From contig CM055745.1 of NCBI GenBank assembly GCA_029465975.1, positions 6,711,915-6,775,914 of the forward strand: DNA of 64,000 nt, given 5' to 3'. Source of the stretch: Dallia pectoralis (lineage: Eukaryota > Chordata > Actinopteri > Esociformes > Umbridae). The translations under genes and the position numbers were made by a program. This document shows positions 22,079 to 34,740 of this stretch, in pieces; positions within the stretch are counted from its first letter, which is position 1; each line of letters opens with the position of its first letter. The notes under the pieces are model-generated. The model was not told the DNA's origin. It was given only the letters and a program-made list of their open reading frames with translations, and searched no databases.

Positions 22079-24595
22079 TGGCATGTTATGCAGACTGCTC
22101 CACTTATGAAAGATTGGTTGAAAATTATTCTGGATTTGTGCCAGGTGCTTCTATGTTTACTTTGGCAAACATGACTTTTTGGGTCACGGGTCTTGTTATT
22201 GCTGTTATTTATTAAAACTATTTATTGATTAATTAAAAGATAAATCTGATGCTTTGTCCTCTCCTAATTACGGGGCTGACCAAATCAGCTTCAGACTGAT
22301 TCATATTGTAAACAACATGAAAATGACACATGAAGAATCACAATGCAAATCATCCCGTAGATGCCCTTCTGACAGACGGGGTTTGAGACAAGGGGGCGAG
22401 AAAGAATGTGGGGGGTTGTGTGGAGAGGAAAGTAGATATGCATAAAAATATGAAAATATTTTCTAAGTGGGGTTTCCTTGTGTTCTGGTCTATTCAGATA
22501 TTTTCCATTTGGCTTTAGAAAATTACGGCGAAGATTTTCCGTCTCTCTTCCTCTCTCTGATGAACAAAGTCAGAGTGAAGTGCACCTGAAAACACATCTC
22601 CTAACATTCACCAAGAGCCTCGCCCCCAAAGTACCTGCATTTCTTCCTAAATGACGGTGGGTCCAGCCTTGCCTGGACCTCATGTCAACCTGAGCTAGGC
22701 ATGAATGACTTTCTACTCAGAGACCTTGATTAAAGTGCTCTTTTATCTTCTTCCCTTCGAGCAGGCCGATCTCTGGCTAGAGTCTGTTCCGGTCTGCACC
22801 CCATCACCGTGAGAGATGAACGATGCAGACATCGTCGGAGCCACTGACAGTAGCGTACCCCCCCTGGCAGTCGCCCGTCTTACTCCTATGGGCCGCCCGG
22901 AGAAAGTGTTGATGCCAAATAAACGGTGACAGGCACTCACTTATGTTAGAGGAGCGCGTTCCCCGTTTGAGCTCGAGTTCATTCGTCAACGCCGGACCTC
23001 GCCACATCTGAACTTCGCGGTCTCTGGAGTCAGGGGAGGCTGACAGTAAGTGAGGCAGCTCTCCTTCACCAGGGGTTTGAACTCTGTCCAGAAGTAGAAT
23101 GGATGAGTGGGGCGGAGCCAGGGTAGAGGGCGAGGGAGGTGCTGGGAGGGAGGTGGGGGTGGGGGCTCTAGAGAAACAGACACATCAATATTCTGTCACG
23201 CCTGCCTGAGAGAGAAAACTCGCAGTGGAAACACAGAGATAAGAACCACAAAGCCGCGCCGAGTTCCTTCTTGACGTTCCGTTCAGGCAGGGAAACAGCT
23301 GCGAGTATGCCAGGACGGATTTGTTTGGAATCACTGTCGCCGCGTAGAACACACACACACACGCGCACTAATCACACAACAGTAATTGCGAGAGCAGAGG
23401 TGCCAAGCAGAGTGCCTAGGGGGCCAAAATCTGAACCTCTAACGTTATTCAAGGGCCAACAGTTAAGTGAGGTGTTCCCCGGATGAACCGGCTGCCCCCG
23501 CAGACGAGAGGGCTCCAGGCAGGTCAGCGATTGTAAGAATAAAGGCCACGTTGGAGTGGATATGATCTCCGCAGCGTTGGTAAACAGCGGCTCGCGGGAA
23601 AAGCAAACTGTTGAAAGGTTAAGAGTTTTACGGGGAATAGATTTCACGCCGGGCGGTTTCGCGCTGCTCTACAAAACTAATCGTGGCTGGGGGACAGTGC
23701 TAAGGACACTCGTCGCCTATCTGAGGATATGGCCTTATCTCCAGTGATTAATATAGGCTGTTGCCAGGCGACCACACCTGCTTGTTAACAACTGCTGTTG
23801 GCATCAGTGTGGCGGATAAGTTGCCTGTTGGCATCTAAAGCTGTGATGGGACAAAGCCGTTCTGTGGGGCCGATTATCTCACTGTGGCATATATTGAAGT
23901 GTTGCCGGATTAAAATTCCATACTGTCTGCTACTTCCATTGCCTACGTTTTTTGCAGGAGTTCTGCAAGACGGGAGAACCATTTTGAGGATTACGTCTTC
24001 TTCTTTCTTCTGTATCTGATGGAAACGCCTGCATTGAGAGTTTCATTCCTCGTGCCACGTGGGCATCCCATAATACCATTAAGATTTTGGTCCTTACCTG
24101 ATGTTTTTTTATGCATTTTTAAGAAATACATTAACCCATGTGGTCTTTCTCATTCCATCCGTCACGAAAACGTTGTCTACTTGTGTTCCTCTTTTCCCAA
24201 ACCCCTCCTTTCCCATTAAGTAGCGCAGGTTATGAAGCAGAAAGAAAAGGACACTGCAAATTATCCTCAACTACCTTTTCCTTTGATTTTCCTATGCCTC
24301 CATCTTCCCCCTTAGCCAATATCACAGCGGCTTACTTCCCGTCTTCCTGGAGTAAACACACATATGGACTGAATGAGGCAATGTCTCTCCTACTCTAAAA
24401 TCTAAGATGGCGGCTCACAGTGAGCAGATTGCAGGGCTAGCACCTCCCTCAGCCTCCACTAATAGGGTTGTTATTTGTCTACCTGTGACTTGGTGGCTCT
24501 TTGATGGTGCATTCCAGCCTGTGCTCTGAGCCTTTTGAGGAAATGTTTAACTCACTCATTTCGCATTAGGGGGCGTTTGCGATGATCTACGCGCC
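22079..24595. other. Unique 2.5 kb, no gene recognised
   Basis: A perfect octamer word ATGCAAAT lies at 22343-22350 within an AT-rich stretch (22200-22360) that has the look of a conserved non-coding element, though this cannot be shown from one genome. 23100-23166 is G-rich. A short (CA) run is at 23350-23362. Short open frames on both strands (60-90 codons) match nothing known. Confidence 0.35.
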
Positions 24596-25195
24596 AACCA
24601 AAATGTCATGGTAAACCCTCCAACTGAAATGTCATGGTAAACCCCCCCACTGAAATGTCATGGTAAACCCTCCCACTGAAATGTCATGTTAAACCCTCCA
24701 ACTGAAATGTCATGGTAAAACCTCCAACTGAAATATCATGTTAAACCCTCCAAACGAAATGTCATGTTAAACTCTCCAAACGAAATGTCATGTTAAACCC
24801 TCCAACCGAAATGTCATGGTAAACCCTCCAACTGAAATGTCATGGTAAACCCTCCCACTGAAATGTCATGTTAAACCCTCCAACTGAAATGTCATGTTAA
24901 ACCCTCCAAACGAAATGTCATGTTAAACTCTCCAAACGAAATGTCATGGTAAACCCTCCAACCGAAATGTCATGGTAAACCCTCCAACTGAAATGTCATG
25001 GTAAACCCTCCCACTCAAATGTCATGGTAAACCCTCCCACTGAAATGTCATGGTAAACCCTCCAAACGAAATGTCATGTTAAACCCTCCAAACGAAATGT
25101 CATGTTAAACCCTCCAACTGAAATGTCATGTTAAACCCTCCAAACGAAATGTCATGTTAAACCCACCAAACGAAATGTCATGTTAAACCCACACA
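24596..25195. repeat. 26 bp minisatellite, about 23 copies
   Basis: Units combine AACTGAAATGTCATGGTAAA and CCCTCC. Two common variant sites (AACTG/AAACG/CACTG, and GGTAAA/GTTAAA) form combinations in which AAACG nearly always goes with GTTAAA. The first copy is at about 24598. Confidence 0.96.
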
Positions 25196-25710
25196 CTGAA
25201 TATCATCATAACAAACAAGTGTTTGATTATTGCCACATGCCACTGCCCACATTTAATCAGTCCCGGTCCAGAACAAAAATGATCCTCAATACAGACTGTA
25301 ATGTGGTCTCTGTAACGTAGAGCTGTGATGATATAATGAGAGCGGCCAACAGATGGTCGACACTTATGTCAAGGCTCGCAGTCTTAAACTCGACGTGAAA
25401 CTGTGAAACTTGGTTGTGTGGGATCTGTCTCACACTTACAATGTGTGTATGAACTCGTCCCTCAAAAGTGTTGCTTGTGCCTCTGTATTGACAACTGGAT
25501 CCCTTCCAAAAAATAACAAATGTGCACCTCTGCCAAAACCGATAATCAATCAAACCAAAGTCCTTGACTCTCCCATCAGAAGTACAGGAAAGGGAGGCAT
25601 AGATCTCATCGAAATACAAACTCTATAAAAGGTATTCTGTGTTCGAAAGGCGGGTGAGAAGATTTAGTTTACAGCACATTTGAACCATAAAGCAGATGCT
25701 CCTGGACAGA
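25196..25710. other. Unique sequence, nothing recognised
   Basis: A 120-codon minus-strand frame (25257-25619) was inspected and has no recognised domain or codon pattern that suggests a gene. Confidence 0.4.
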
Positions 25711-25790
25711 TTTTTTTTTTTACATTGTCACCTTTGGGATTTGAACCAGCAATCTTTTGGCCACTGGCCCAATTCCCTAAACACCAGAAT
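25711..25790 (-). repeat. tRNA-derived (SINE-like) repeat fragment, antisense
   Basis: A T-run (25711-25721) precedes ATTGTCACCTTTGGGATTTG and AACCAGCAATCTTTTGGCCA. The minus strand reads as a GGTTCAAATCCC B-box-like element, matching the antisense form of a common fish tRNA-related repeat. It is truncated, with no TSD identified. Confidence 0.55.
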
Positions 25791-28739
25791 ATATCTGTCG
25801 ACCAGGCAAGTTTGGGATGCATACGGCCAGGTTAGTTCTATTTCACGTCTCAGGCGCGGGGAGATGGACCATTGGAGGGAAGGAAGCCAATTAACCAGAC
25901 CCCTTACAGGCAAACTCACATGGCTAAGGAACTTCCATATATCAACCAATCACAGCCAAGGAATCACAGCAGTGCAGAGCGCCAGTAGTCAGCCACACAG
26001 AATATAATTTCCTTCTCTGTCTGTCTCTTCTCTCCCTGAACAGCGCCATATAAGCATCAGGCAACGCTACAGTGAGTTATTTAATTGGAAAAATCTACAG
26101 TGCGTCGCTGGCAAAGAAAAGAGGAAAGAAAGTACGTTAAAGTCAAATCTATCTGGGCCGCTTTGATCAGGAGGGCCCGCGGATTAGAGGGGATTCTCCC
26201 AAAGTCACCCCTTAATCCTCCTAACATCATATAAACCAAGCAGTCAATGTAGCAGCTAACTAAAGAAGAGCTTCTCTTCAAGCTTGGCTTAAACCAGGGC
26301 TACCACAACAGGGCACTCAACCACTGGTAGTTCCTTGAACACATCCAGTCAAAATGTTCGAGGCCTCTTCAGACATTCTCCGTTTGAATGAAGTTCAGGT
26401 CACCTTTACTTTTGTTGTTAGTAAGCCCATGTCTGTTTTCCAAAACTGCTCACCGGCCCCAAATGTCTTTCTCCTGTTCCGGTATTGTGAGAGACTTGAT
26501 GTCCAGAGATAGGATGCTTGTCTCGAGTCTGTGCGGCAGAAATGTGTTGCGAGCGAACAAACAGGAATGATTGACAATAGGATTATTTTTCTATTGAGGC
26601 GACGTGCATTTCAAACCTATAGGACCCCCATGATGTTTCCGTCCCGCCTCCAGCTGCTTTTGAACTTTAAGTGCCACGTCCGTGGAAGTAATTTCACATT
26701 GTGCTTTTGGTTGGTGTGTTTTTCCCGGGAGTGTATTATGTTGGGGGGGTGGGGTGATGGAACAAGCGCCAAACAGCAACTCTTTGTGTCGTCAATCAAC
26801 CTCATGTACTGTAAATGATTTCTCCTCTTCCCGCGGGCTAGTGGTTACCAAGAAACCGAAACAGGAGGCATGGAGTTCGACGGAGACCAGCGTTCGACCT
26901 GGTGGACACATTTCGCAATTTCAGCGCCAATGCTAACGTAGTGGTTGGATCTCTAGTGCAAAGATGCCCGGGGCCGTATGGAGACAGGGGTCTATCAGCC
27001 GAGCGGTCCTGGACTGGGTTCGCCACAGTCTACCGCTAGGGCGCTAGCTAGCCAGGAAACACTTCTGCGGCCGGGGCCACCGGTGTTACACACACAACGG
27101 CAAGATCAACCAGAGCGGCAAGATCAACCAGAGGAGCAGTGTGCGTTAGACTCTCCACAACTGGCACCAGAAATATTACAAAAATATGTCCACCCCGTAA
27201 CCATGTGAGTCCAAATGGCAATGCCGGAGGCGCCAGAGAAGGCCTGAAAGAAGTTAAATTTTAATCCCCCTGCTCCTTACGCTTTCGATTTCGCTCGTTT
27301 TCGCCGTTTATTTCTCTACCTTTCCCAGGGATATAATTAAAACCCAGTTTATTGTTTATAGTCCGTTCAGATGCTGCATTTGGTCTACAGGACGGCTGCC
27401 TTCCCTCGGGTAATGGTTTTATGTTTTATTAACCTCCCTGCCTCACAGTTTTCTTCCACTTTATCCATGGAAGGAATTTTAGTTACGAGCGCGTTAGCCT
27501 CCACTTCCGATTACGTGTGCCTCCGCTTTCAAGAGACTTTTAAATCTTGTTGCACTTTTGTTTTTATGGTCCTAACATAACATTGTCCAAATACGCTCCA
27601 CCAGACCGAAATGATAGTCAGAAAGACTAAACCAGATAATAGTGTCCCAAAACCATTGAAGATATTGAAGATGAGTAAGCCGAATTGAATTATGGGAAAC
27701 ACAAACCTAAATTACTATGGCAGTGTTCCTGTAACAAAAAACCTGACAGTGTCAAAGGCTCTAAATATTCAAAGCTGATCATTCAGAAGTTGGACTTTTT
27801 ATTTCCATTCCAATCACTTTCATGTGGTTCCATTAAAAAAAAGTCTGACAGGTTAGATTATGGGATGCAATCTGCATGGGGCAAGATAAAGTGGCAGTAG
27901 GTCACACAATATGGGAGCTTACATAAGAACAGCTGGGAAATCGCGTGGCGTTTGTCTAATATTTCCCCTACATCCCTTCCCTATCTTACCCAGCGGAAAA
28001 AAACAGTCCAACTTCTGCAGTCTTTTCATCAACACAGAGACAGAAAATGCAGTCACAGCAGACATGCATGAATTGGGAGTTAAGTTTGTGTTGACTTGCT
28101 GGAAATCAAAAAAGGCCAAATCGGGTAAGAGCAACGTGTAGTCTGTCTCCATCTCATTACAATGCAATTGGATTACTAATAGTCTACACAATGCATTCAA
28201 TGCGTTCACAATGCATACTACATTCAGATTAAATAACTCCCCAACTTAAAAAAATGCACAAGGTGCAAATACATCAGCCATGACAACAGGCCTTAGGACT
28301 AACAAAAGTAACTTTTTCCCTACTTCGCACCTTGATTGCGAAAGCAATTTTCATTACAATGTCAACGAGGAACAGCATTGTGGGTAACCTGTGAGCGGAA
28401 AACGACATTGCAATCGCTTGTTTTTACTCGTGTATGAGATGAACACCACTGTTAAATGCAGCTCAGCAAATCACTTAATGCGGCACGGGGAAATTGGCAT
28501 TTCGGCTTTCTCTTACACATGCCTAAGATGGAGTAGGAGATTGTCACTGTGTATTTCCACACGCGCCGCACAGTGCGAGGAAATCCGTCTAAATTTTTCA
28601 GCCGTGATTTAGGGATAAAAGCCTTAGCTTCCTCCCTCTGTCGGCCGGCGCTGGGTAAGACGCTCACCGTCATTATTAGTGGATTATTGGCAGCTTGTGA
28701 ATTCCCATCAAATAGGGATTGGGAGAACCAGATAAGTGT
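25791..28739. other. Unique 2.9 kb, no gene recognised
   Basis: Several open frames of 60-103 codons occur on both strands, and none has a recognisable domain. CGGCAAGATCAACCAGAG is repeated in tandem at about 27098-27134 (18 bp, two copies). 28380-28660 is relatively CpG-rich with an AT-rich core and could be a non-coding conserved element, but there is no direct evidence. Confidence 0.35.
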
Positions 28740-29270
28740 GTGTTCAGTGCTGGAATGAGGTCTGTGTGTTCCGTGCTGGAATGAGGACTGTGTGTTCCGT
28801 GCTGGAATGAGGTCTGTGCGTTCTGTGCTGGAATGAGGTCTGTGTGTTCCGTGCTGGAATGAGGACTGTGTGTTCCGTGCTGGAATGAGGACTGTGTGTT
28901 CCGTGCTGGAATGAGGACTGTGTGTTCCGTGCTGGAATGAGGTCTGTCTGTACCGTGCTGGAATGAGGTCTGTCTGTTCTGTGCTGGAATGAGGTCTGTC
29001 TGTTCCGTGCTGGAATGAGGACTGTGTGTTCCGTGCTGGAATGAGGTCTGTGTGTTCCGTGCTGGAATGAGGTCTGTGCGTTCTGTGCTGGAATGAGGTC
29101 TGTGTGTTCCATGCTGGAATGAGGACTGTGTGTTCCGTGCTAGAATGAGGACTGTGTGTTCCGTGCTGGAATGAGGTCTGCGTGTTCCGTGCTGGAATGA
29201 GGTCTGCAAGTTCCGTGCTGGAATGAGGTCTGTGTGTTCCGTGCTGGAATGAGGACTGCGTGTTCCGGCC
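28740..29270. repeat. 26 bp minisatellite, about 20 copies
   Basis: Units contain TTCCGTGCTGGAATGAGG followed by TCTGTGTG or ACTGTGTG. The period is not a multiple of three, yet all three minus-strand registers lack stops, so a 26-residue Ser/His/Thr-rich pattern runs for 224 codons. This is treated as an artefact. Confidence 0.96.
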
Positions 29271-29544
29271 CGCCCCTCATCCGACTCATCCAGGATGTTG
29301 GACCGTTCCCGAAGAAATGACCCAATTGTCGGTATAGCTGCCATGGTCACCGGCTATGTGGCAGTACCAGCAGTGACACAGCAGTAATCTGGCCTGCTCC
29401 TGCACTGCCTCAGTCGGACCTCACAGGCCTACCCCATGTCGGTTCTCTTCCCATTCTTATGGACCCGTTGGATCGTCAGAGACACCAGTCAGTCCGCTTA
29501 ATGAGGTCACTCTCTTAATAACACTCTCTTTACAACAAGGTCTC

Positions 29545-29862
29545 AAGGACAGCACCTATGGTAGCCTCCACTACAGCACCTATGGTAGCCTCCACTACAG
29601 CACCTATGATAGCCTCTACAACAGCGCCTACGATAGCCTCCACTACAGCGCCTACGATAGCCTCTACTAGAGCCCCTAAGATAGCCTGCACTACAGCGCC
29701 TACGATAGCCTCCACCACAGCGCCTACGATAGCCTCTACTAGAGCCCCTAAGATAGCCTGCACTACAGCGCCTACGATAGCCTCCACCACAGCGCCTACG
29801 ACAGCCTCCACCACAGCGCCTATGACAGCCTCCACCACAGCACTTACGATAGCCTCTCAGCC
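29545..29862. repeat. 24 bp minisatellite, about 13 copies
   Basis: Units contain TACAGCGCCTACGATAGCCT with CCAC or CTAC joins. A composite of two or more units containing TAGAGCCCCTAAGATAGCCT occurs twice, indicating block duplication. An Ala/Thr/Ser frame (148 codons plus, 102 codons minus) results from the 24 bp period. Confidence 0.96.
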
Positions 29863-30560
29863 GAACACTCTCTTCAGAGTCACTGCTAGTAGCGGGACAG
29901 GGTCCAATACTCCCTGTGCACTAAACGTAGAACCACAAGGGCAAACACACATAAGCGCTCCATCTCAATCAGACCTCGACCCAACCATGAAGACAGTCGC
30001 TTAGAGAGGAAGGCCATCTCCCGAAGCGGCCGGCGCCACATTCGCTCTCCCAGGGAGACGCGCGTTAACTGCTGCCCGGCCGGAACAACGGACAGAATGA
30101 GAATAGCCAGGCTGGGGGCGGGGCTGGGGGCGGGGCCTCTACCGGTGCAACCCACAGCGCTAACTCGGGTTAGGGTTTCCGCCTCTCCAGCCGGAGGGTT
30201 GCGGGGGCATCTCTGTCACGTTCAATCTGCCATCTCCTCCTCCACCTTCCCCCTTCTCTCTTTCTGATCAAGCAGATGGAGAATAACACATTTTAGCAGT
30301 CTCTGAAAGAGCCCAAAGTATTAGCCGCCAATCGTGTTTCAGGGCTGCCTCTCGCAATCTCTCTGGCTCAACAGTAGCGCGCAGCCGGGAGGAGGATCAA
30401 ACGGATCGACACGGAGACAGTCATTACCCTCCAGGGTACAATTCTCTAACACACAGTCTCCTGAAACAAAGAGGGTCCTGGGTGTAACAACATACCCGTC
30501 TCAGGGCCCCCTACCACAGCAGGATACCAGGAAGTCATGAATACATAGAAACATGTCTGC
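29863..30560. other. GC-rich unique sequence with duplicated GGGGGCGGGGC
   Basis: GCTGGGGGCGGG is present twice in tandem (30111-30136), giving two GC-box-like words and at least four G-runs. No ORF or transcription unit was recognised beside it. Confidence 0.5.
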
Positions 30561-30564
30561 TACG

Positions 30565-32096
30565 CCAGGTAGGCCGATTAGCATACAGGTACAGTATAGT
30601 GTGGGGAGAGGAGTGTGAGGTAGGCTGATTAGCATACAGGTACAGTATAGTGTGGGGAGAGGGGTGTGGGGTAGGCTGATTAGCATACAGGTACAGTATA
30701 GTGTGGGGAGAGGGGTGTGGGGTAGGCTGATTAGCATACAGGTACAGTATAGTGTGGGGTGTGAGGTAGGCTGATTAGCATACAGGTACAGTATAGTGTG
30801 GGGAGAGGAGTGTGAGGTAGGCTGATTAGCATACAGGTACAGTATAGTGTGGGGTGAGGAGTGTGGGGTAGGCTGATTAGCATACAGGTACAGTATAGTG
30901 TGGGGAGAGGAGTGTGAGGTAGGCTGATTAGCATACAGGTATAGTATAGTGTGGGGAAAGGAGTGTGAGGTAGGCTGATTAGCATACAGGTACAGTATAG
31001 TGTGGGGTGTGGGGTAGGCTGATTAGCATACAGGTACAGTATAGTGTGGGGAGAGGGGTGTGGGGTAGGCTGATTAGCATACAGGTACAGTATAGTGTGG
31101 GGAGAGGAGTGTGAGGTAGGCTGATTAGCATACAGGTACAGTATAGTGTGGGGAGAGGGGTGTGAGGTAGGCTGATTAGCATACAGGTACAGTATAGTGT
31201 GGGGAGAGGAGTGTGAGGTAGGCTGATTAGCATACAGGTACAGTATAGTGTGGGGAGAGGGGTGTGGGGTAGGCTGATTAGCATACAGGTACAGTATAGT
31301 GGGGGAGAGGAGTGTGAGGTAGGCTGATTAGCATACAGGTACAGTATAGTGTGGGGAGAGGGGTGTGGGGTAGGCTGATTAGCATACAGGTACAGTATAG
31401 TGTGGGGTGTGAGGTAGGCTGATTAGCATACAGGTACAGTATAGTGTGGGGAGAGGAGTGTGAGGTAGGCTGATTAGCATACAGGTACAGTATAGTGTGG
31501 GGAGAGGAGTGTGAGGTAGGCTGATTAGCATACAGGTACAGTATAGTGTGGGGAGAGGGGTGTGAGGTAGACTGATTAGCATACAGGTACAGTATAGTGT
31601 GGGGAGAGGGGTGTGGGGTAGGCTGATTAGCATACAGGTACAGTATAGTGTGGGGTGTGAGGTAGGCTGATTAGCATACAGGTACAGTATAGTGTGGGGA
31701 GAGGAGTGTGAGGTAGGCTGATTAGCATACAGGTACAGCATAGTGTGGGGTGTGGGGTAGGCTGATTAGCATACAGGTACAGTATAGTGTGGGGAAAGGA
31801 GTGTGAGGTAGGCTGATTAGCATACAGGTACAGTATAGTGTGGGGAGAGGGGTGTGGGGTAGGCTGATTAGCATACAGGTACAGTATAGTGTGGGGTGTG
31901 GGGTAGGCTAATTAGCATACAGGTACAGTATAGTGTGGGGAGAGGGGTGTGGGGTAGGCTGATTAGCATACAGGTACAGTATAGTGTGGGTTGAGGAGTG
32001 TGAGGTAGGCTGATTAGCATACAGGTACAGTATAGTGTGGGGAGAGGGGTGTGGGGTAGGCTAATTAGCATACAGGTACAGTATAGTGTGGGGTGA
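30565..32096. repeat. 42/51 bp minisatellite, about 31 copies
   Basis: The core is GTAGGCTGATTAGCATACAG followed by GTACAGTATAGTGTGGGG. Long units add AGAGGAGTG or AGAGGGGTG (9 bp), which short units lack. Both unit lengths are multiples of three, giving minus-strand frames of 84-120 codons that break at short-unit joins. Each unit carries ATTAGCAT, which is ATGCTAAT on the minus strand, one mismatch from the octamer ATGCAAAT. Confidence 0.97.
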
Positions 32097-32790
32097 GGGA
32101 GGTGCGGTGCTCTGTTGCTCTGTGCTATAATGTGTTCAGATGTAGCCACATTTACAGTTTACAGAACATGCACACATTTCTCTCCCGCCACCAGATACGC
32201 CCAGATTTAGAGTATCCTAATCTATGGATGTGCCTTACTCCAACTGGGCTGGGGCACACCATTAGTCACATCCACGCACGCACGTGCGTACACACACACA
32301 CACAGTCCGAACCGAGCAATTCAATCACCACGTCTCTGGAGGAATGGTGGAACAGAATGGTTTGATAACACAGGGTTTCTACGCCAGGGGTTCTAGGAGT
32401 TTCAACCTGACGCGGGTGAGAGATTTACGAGGTGTAGATAGAAGGCCATTTTCTCAAAAGATAGACAGGCCTATCGATGTAATGCAGGGGTCTATCAATC
32501 AAGGACTGAGAGGTTTCTATTCCTGGATTCAACAGGTCGGACCAGTCTGAGGAGAACTCAACCTGGTGGTGCGACAAAAACAATGGGCCTCAGTATGTGT
32601 ACCAAATGTACAAAATCTCAACTTAATTTGACAGCCTTGTTTAAACTCACAAAGAAACAAAGTGCACCACTTACACTGCATTTATAGAAAGCCACAAAGC
32701 ACAGCAAAAGATCATATACAATTCATGAAACCCTTTTAAATATCCGGTAAGGGACTGGGTCTGGTAAACTGTGTCCGTAACACTGTAGTA
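32097..32790. other. Unique sequence, nothing recognised
   Basis: Contains a short (CA) run (about 32287-32304). Frames of about 90 codons here have no recognised domain. Confidence 0.4.
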
Positions 32791-32794
32791 CCCT

Positions 32795-33050
32795 TTTCAC
32801 ATTGTAGTGCCGACCGTGGACCACTCTGGGCCGGCTTGGGCTCAGATATACCCTTCTCACACTGTAGTGCCGACCGTGGACCACTCTGGGCCGGCTCGTG
32901 CTCAGATATGCCCTTCTCACACTGTAGTGCCAACCGTGGACCACCCTGGGCCGGCTTGGGCTCAGATATGCCCTTCTCACATTGTAGTGCCGACCGTGGA
33001 CCACTCTGGGCCGGCTTGGGCTCAGATATGCCCTTTTCACATTGTCCTTT
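32795..33050. repeat. 60 bp tandem repeat, about 4 copies
   Basis: Units contain CACACTGTAGTGCCGACCGT, GGACCACTCTGGGCCGGC and GGGCTCAGATATGCCC. Open on both strands (80-112 codons) because the unit is a multiple of three. Confidence 0.95.
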
Positions 33051-34295
33051 CTATTGTTCAACTATGTTCTGTGGATGAATAACTAGAACTTTGCGAAGCG
33101 ACCCGTGTTTCCACATGATAACCAAAGGCTTTGGCCCCGTCCTCTACTTGCCATCACGCCTCAGGGACGGGGGAAAGCTAGTTCAGCTAGTTTCATCTGT
33201 TGCCTGCAGCAAGTGTAAAATTGAGCTGCTTGAAAGTTGTCTGATATCGATCTGTGGAACATTCATTTCAGTAATGCTAAGTATGTCACCATTTGTAATG
33301 GCCTCGTGGAATTCGTATGCCGTTGTGCTGGGAGGAGCTGCAGCGTGCACGTTAAACTGAGTGTGGCAGTCGAGGCAATGGGCAGGTGTAACCGTACGGA
33401 TGAATCTACGGAGGTGGAAACAGTTCCTTCTTTCTAATGGGAAGCAACGAGGAGAATATTGAAGTTCAGTATATATGTTGAATTCACCGGAGACCTTGAG
33501 TTTCGGCTAAACTATGGATTTCAATAGAAAGTGCTAACCCCAGTGGTAACCGAAATTAGACATCAGAGGTGACTGGTCTGAGAACAGCTACCAGACAGCC
33601 AACTGAGAAACCAGGGATAGTTTCTGTCAAAGCTGCCCAGACGGGGTGTTGTGTGTGTGTGTGTGTGTATGTGTGTGTGTATGTGTGTGTATGTGTGTGT
33701 GTGCAGGCTGTGATCTACACAACAGGAAGTCTACCAACAGCACATTAATAGAGAAAGCATTCAAGCTGTATATTGACTACGTCTTTTGGTGATATTTTAT
33801 TGAGAACATTTTGCTCCCGTATTTCATTGCCTACAAATCACAGTCTCCCATGTCCATATAAACTGGAAAAAAATAATAATCATTATTTAGCCACCCAATC
33901 TTCGCAAATGAATCATGTATTTATTTATTGTGATTAACTTTAGAAAATCTGGCGATTAATCACATCATTTCACAGCCTTAGTTTTTGCGCATAATTTTGT
34001 GGCTATGCAAAATCTCGTAACACTGAAAGAGAGAGGGTGTGACTGTGACCTTGACTGTGGCATTTTGAATACACCACACTAGTAGTAAGGAAACATTGAC
34101 GACCAAAATCTTACCCACACAGACAAGACATTCACAATGCCTCCTAAAAAGTCCTCTCGCAGAAACACTCAAAACGAAAAAGCACAGGACTTATCCAGAG
34201 CTGAAGTCATCTCCGGATAACGGCGTCGGCTAAAATACACTTGTTACATTACAGCCAGATGTTAAAACCACGTACATTTTTAATCCGGGTTTTTA

Positions 34296-34299
<4 letters not shown>
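33051..34299. other. Unique sequence with a short GT microsatellite
   Basis: 33648-33703 is (GT)n with AT interruptions. 33860-33970 is AT-rich with TTTATTTATTGTGATTAA and looks non-coding. No gene recognised. Confidence 0.4.

Positions 34300-34371
<72 letters not shown>
34300..34371. repeat. (GA)n microsatellite
   Basis: An almost pure GA run with two short interruptions (AAAGAG, AGAAGAG). Confidence 0.96.
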
Positions 34372-34374
<3 letters not shown>

Positions 34375-34740
34375 TGACCATGTGAGAGACCGGTAGAGGA
34401 GATGTGAGCCGGCGGAGTGGTGAGGCGGGTGAGGCAGGGAGGGCATGTGGCTAACTGTGGCCCCCGCTTGGGCCACTGTGGTTGACAGGATCAATAGATC
34501 GGGTCGATAGATCATTACACAATCCCCACGCTCTCCCCCCGAAATAACACGGGATCAGAGCCGCGATAAAGGGCGAGGATCAATCCTGGACGCGTCCAGA
34601 GGCGGGCATCAGTCCCCGCCACGGCGATGACACTGTTTACCGTTTGGGCACGGGCGGGGCTGCCTGGGACACAACATGACCCTGCCAAATCTCTCCACCA
34701 TGAGCTCGTCTGAGTGTGCGTTCTGCAATAAGGCCAGGGC

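Noticed and set aside
30167..30175. GGGTTAGGG as an interstitial telomere repeat
   Set aside because: Less than two TTAGGG units, expected by chance.
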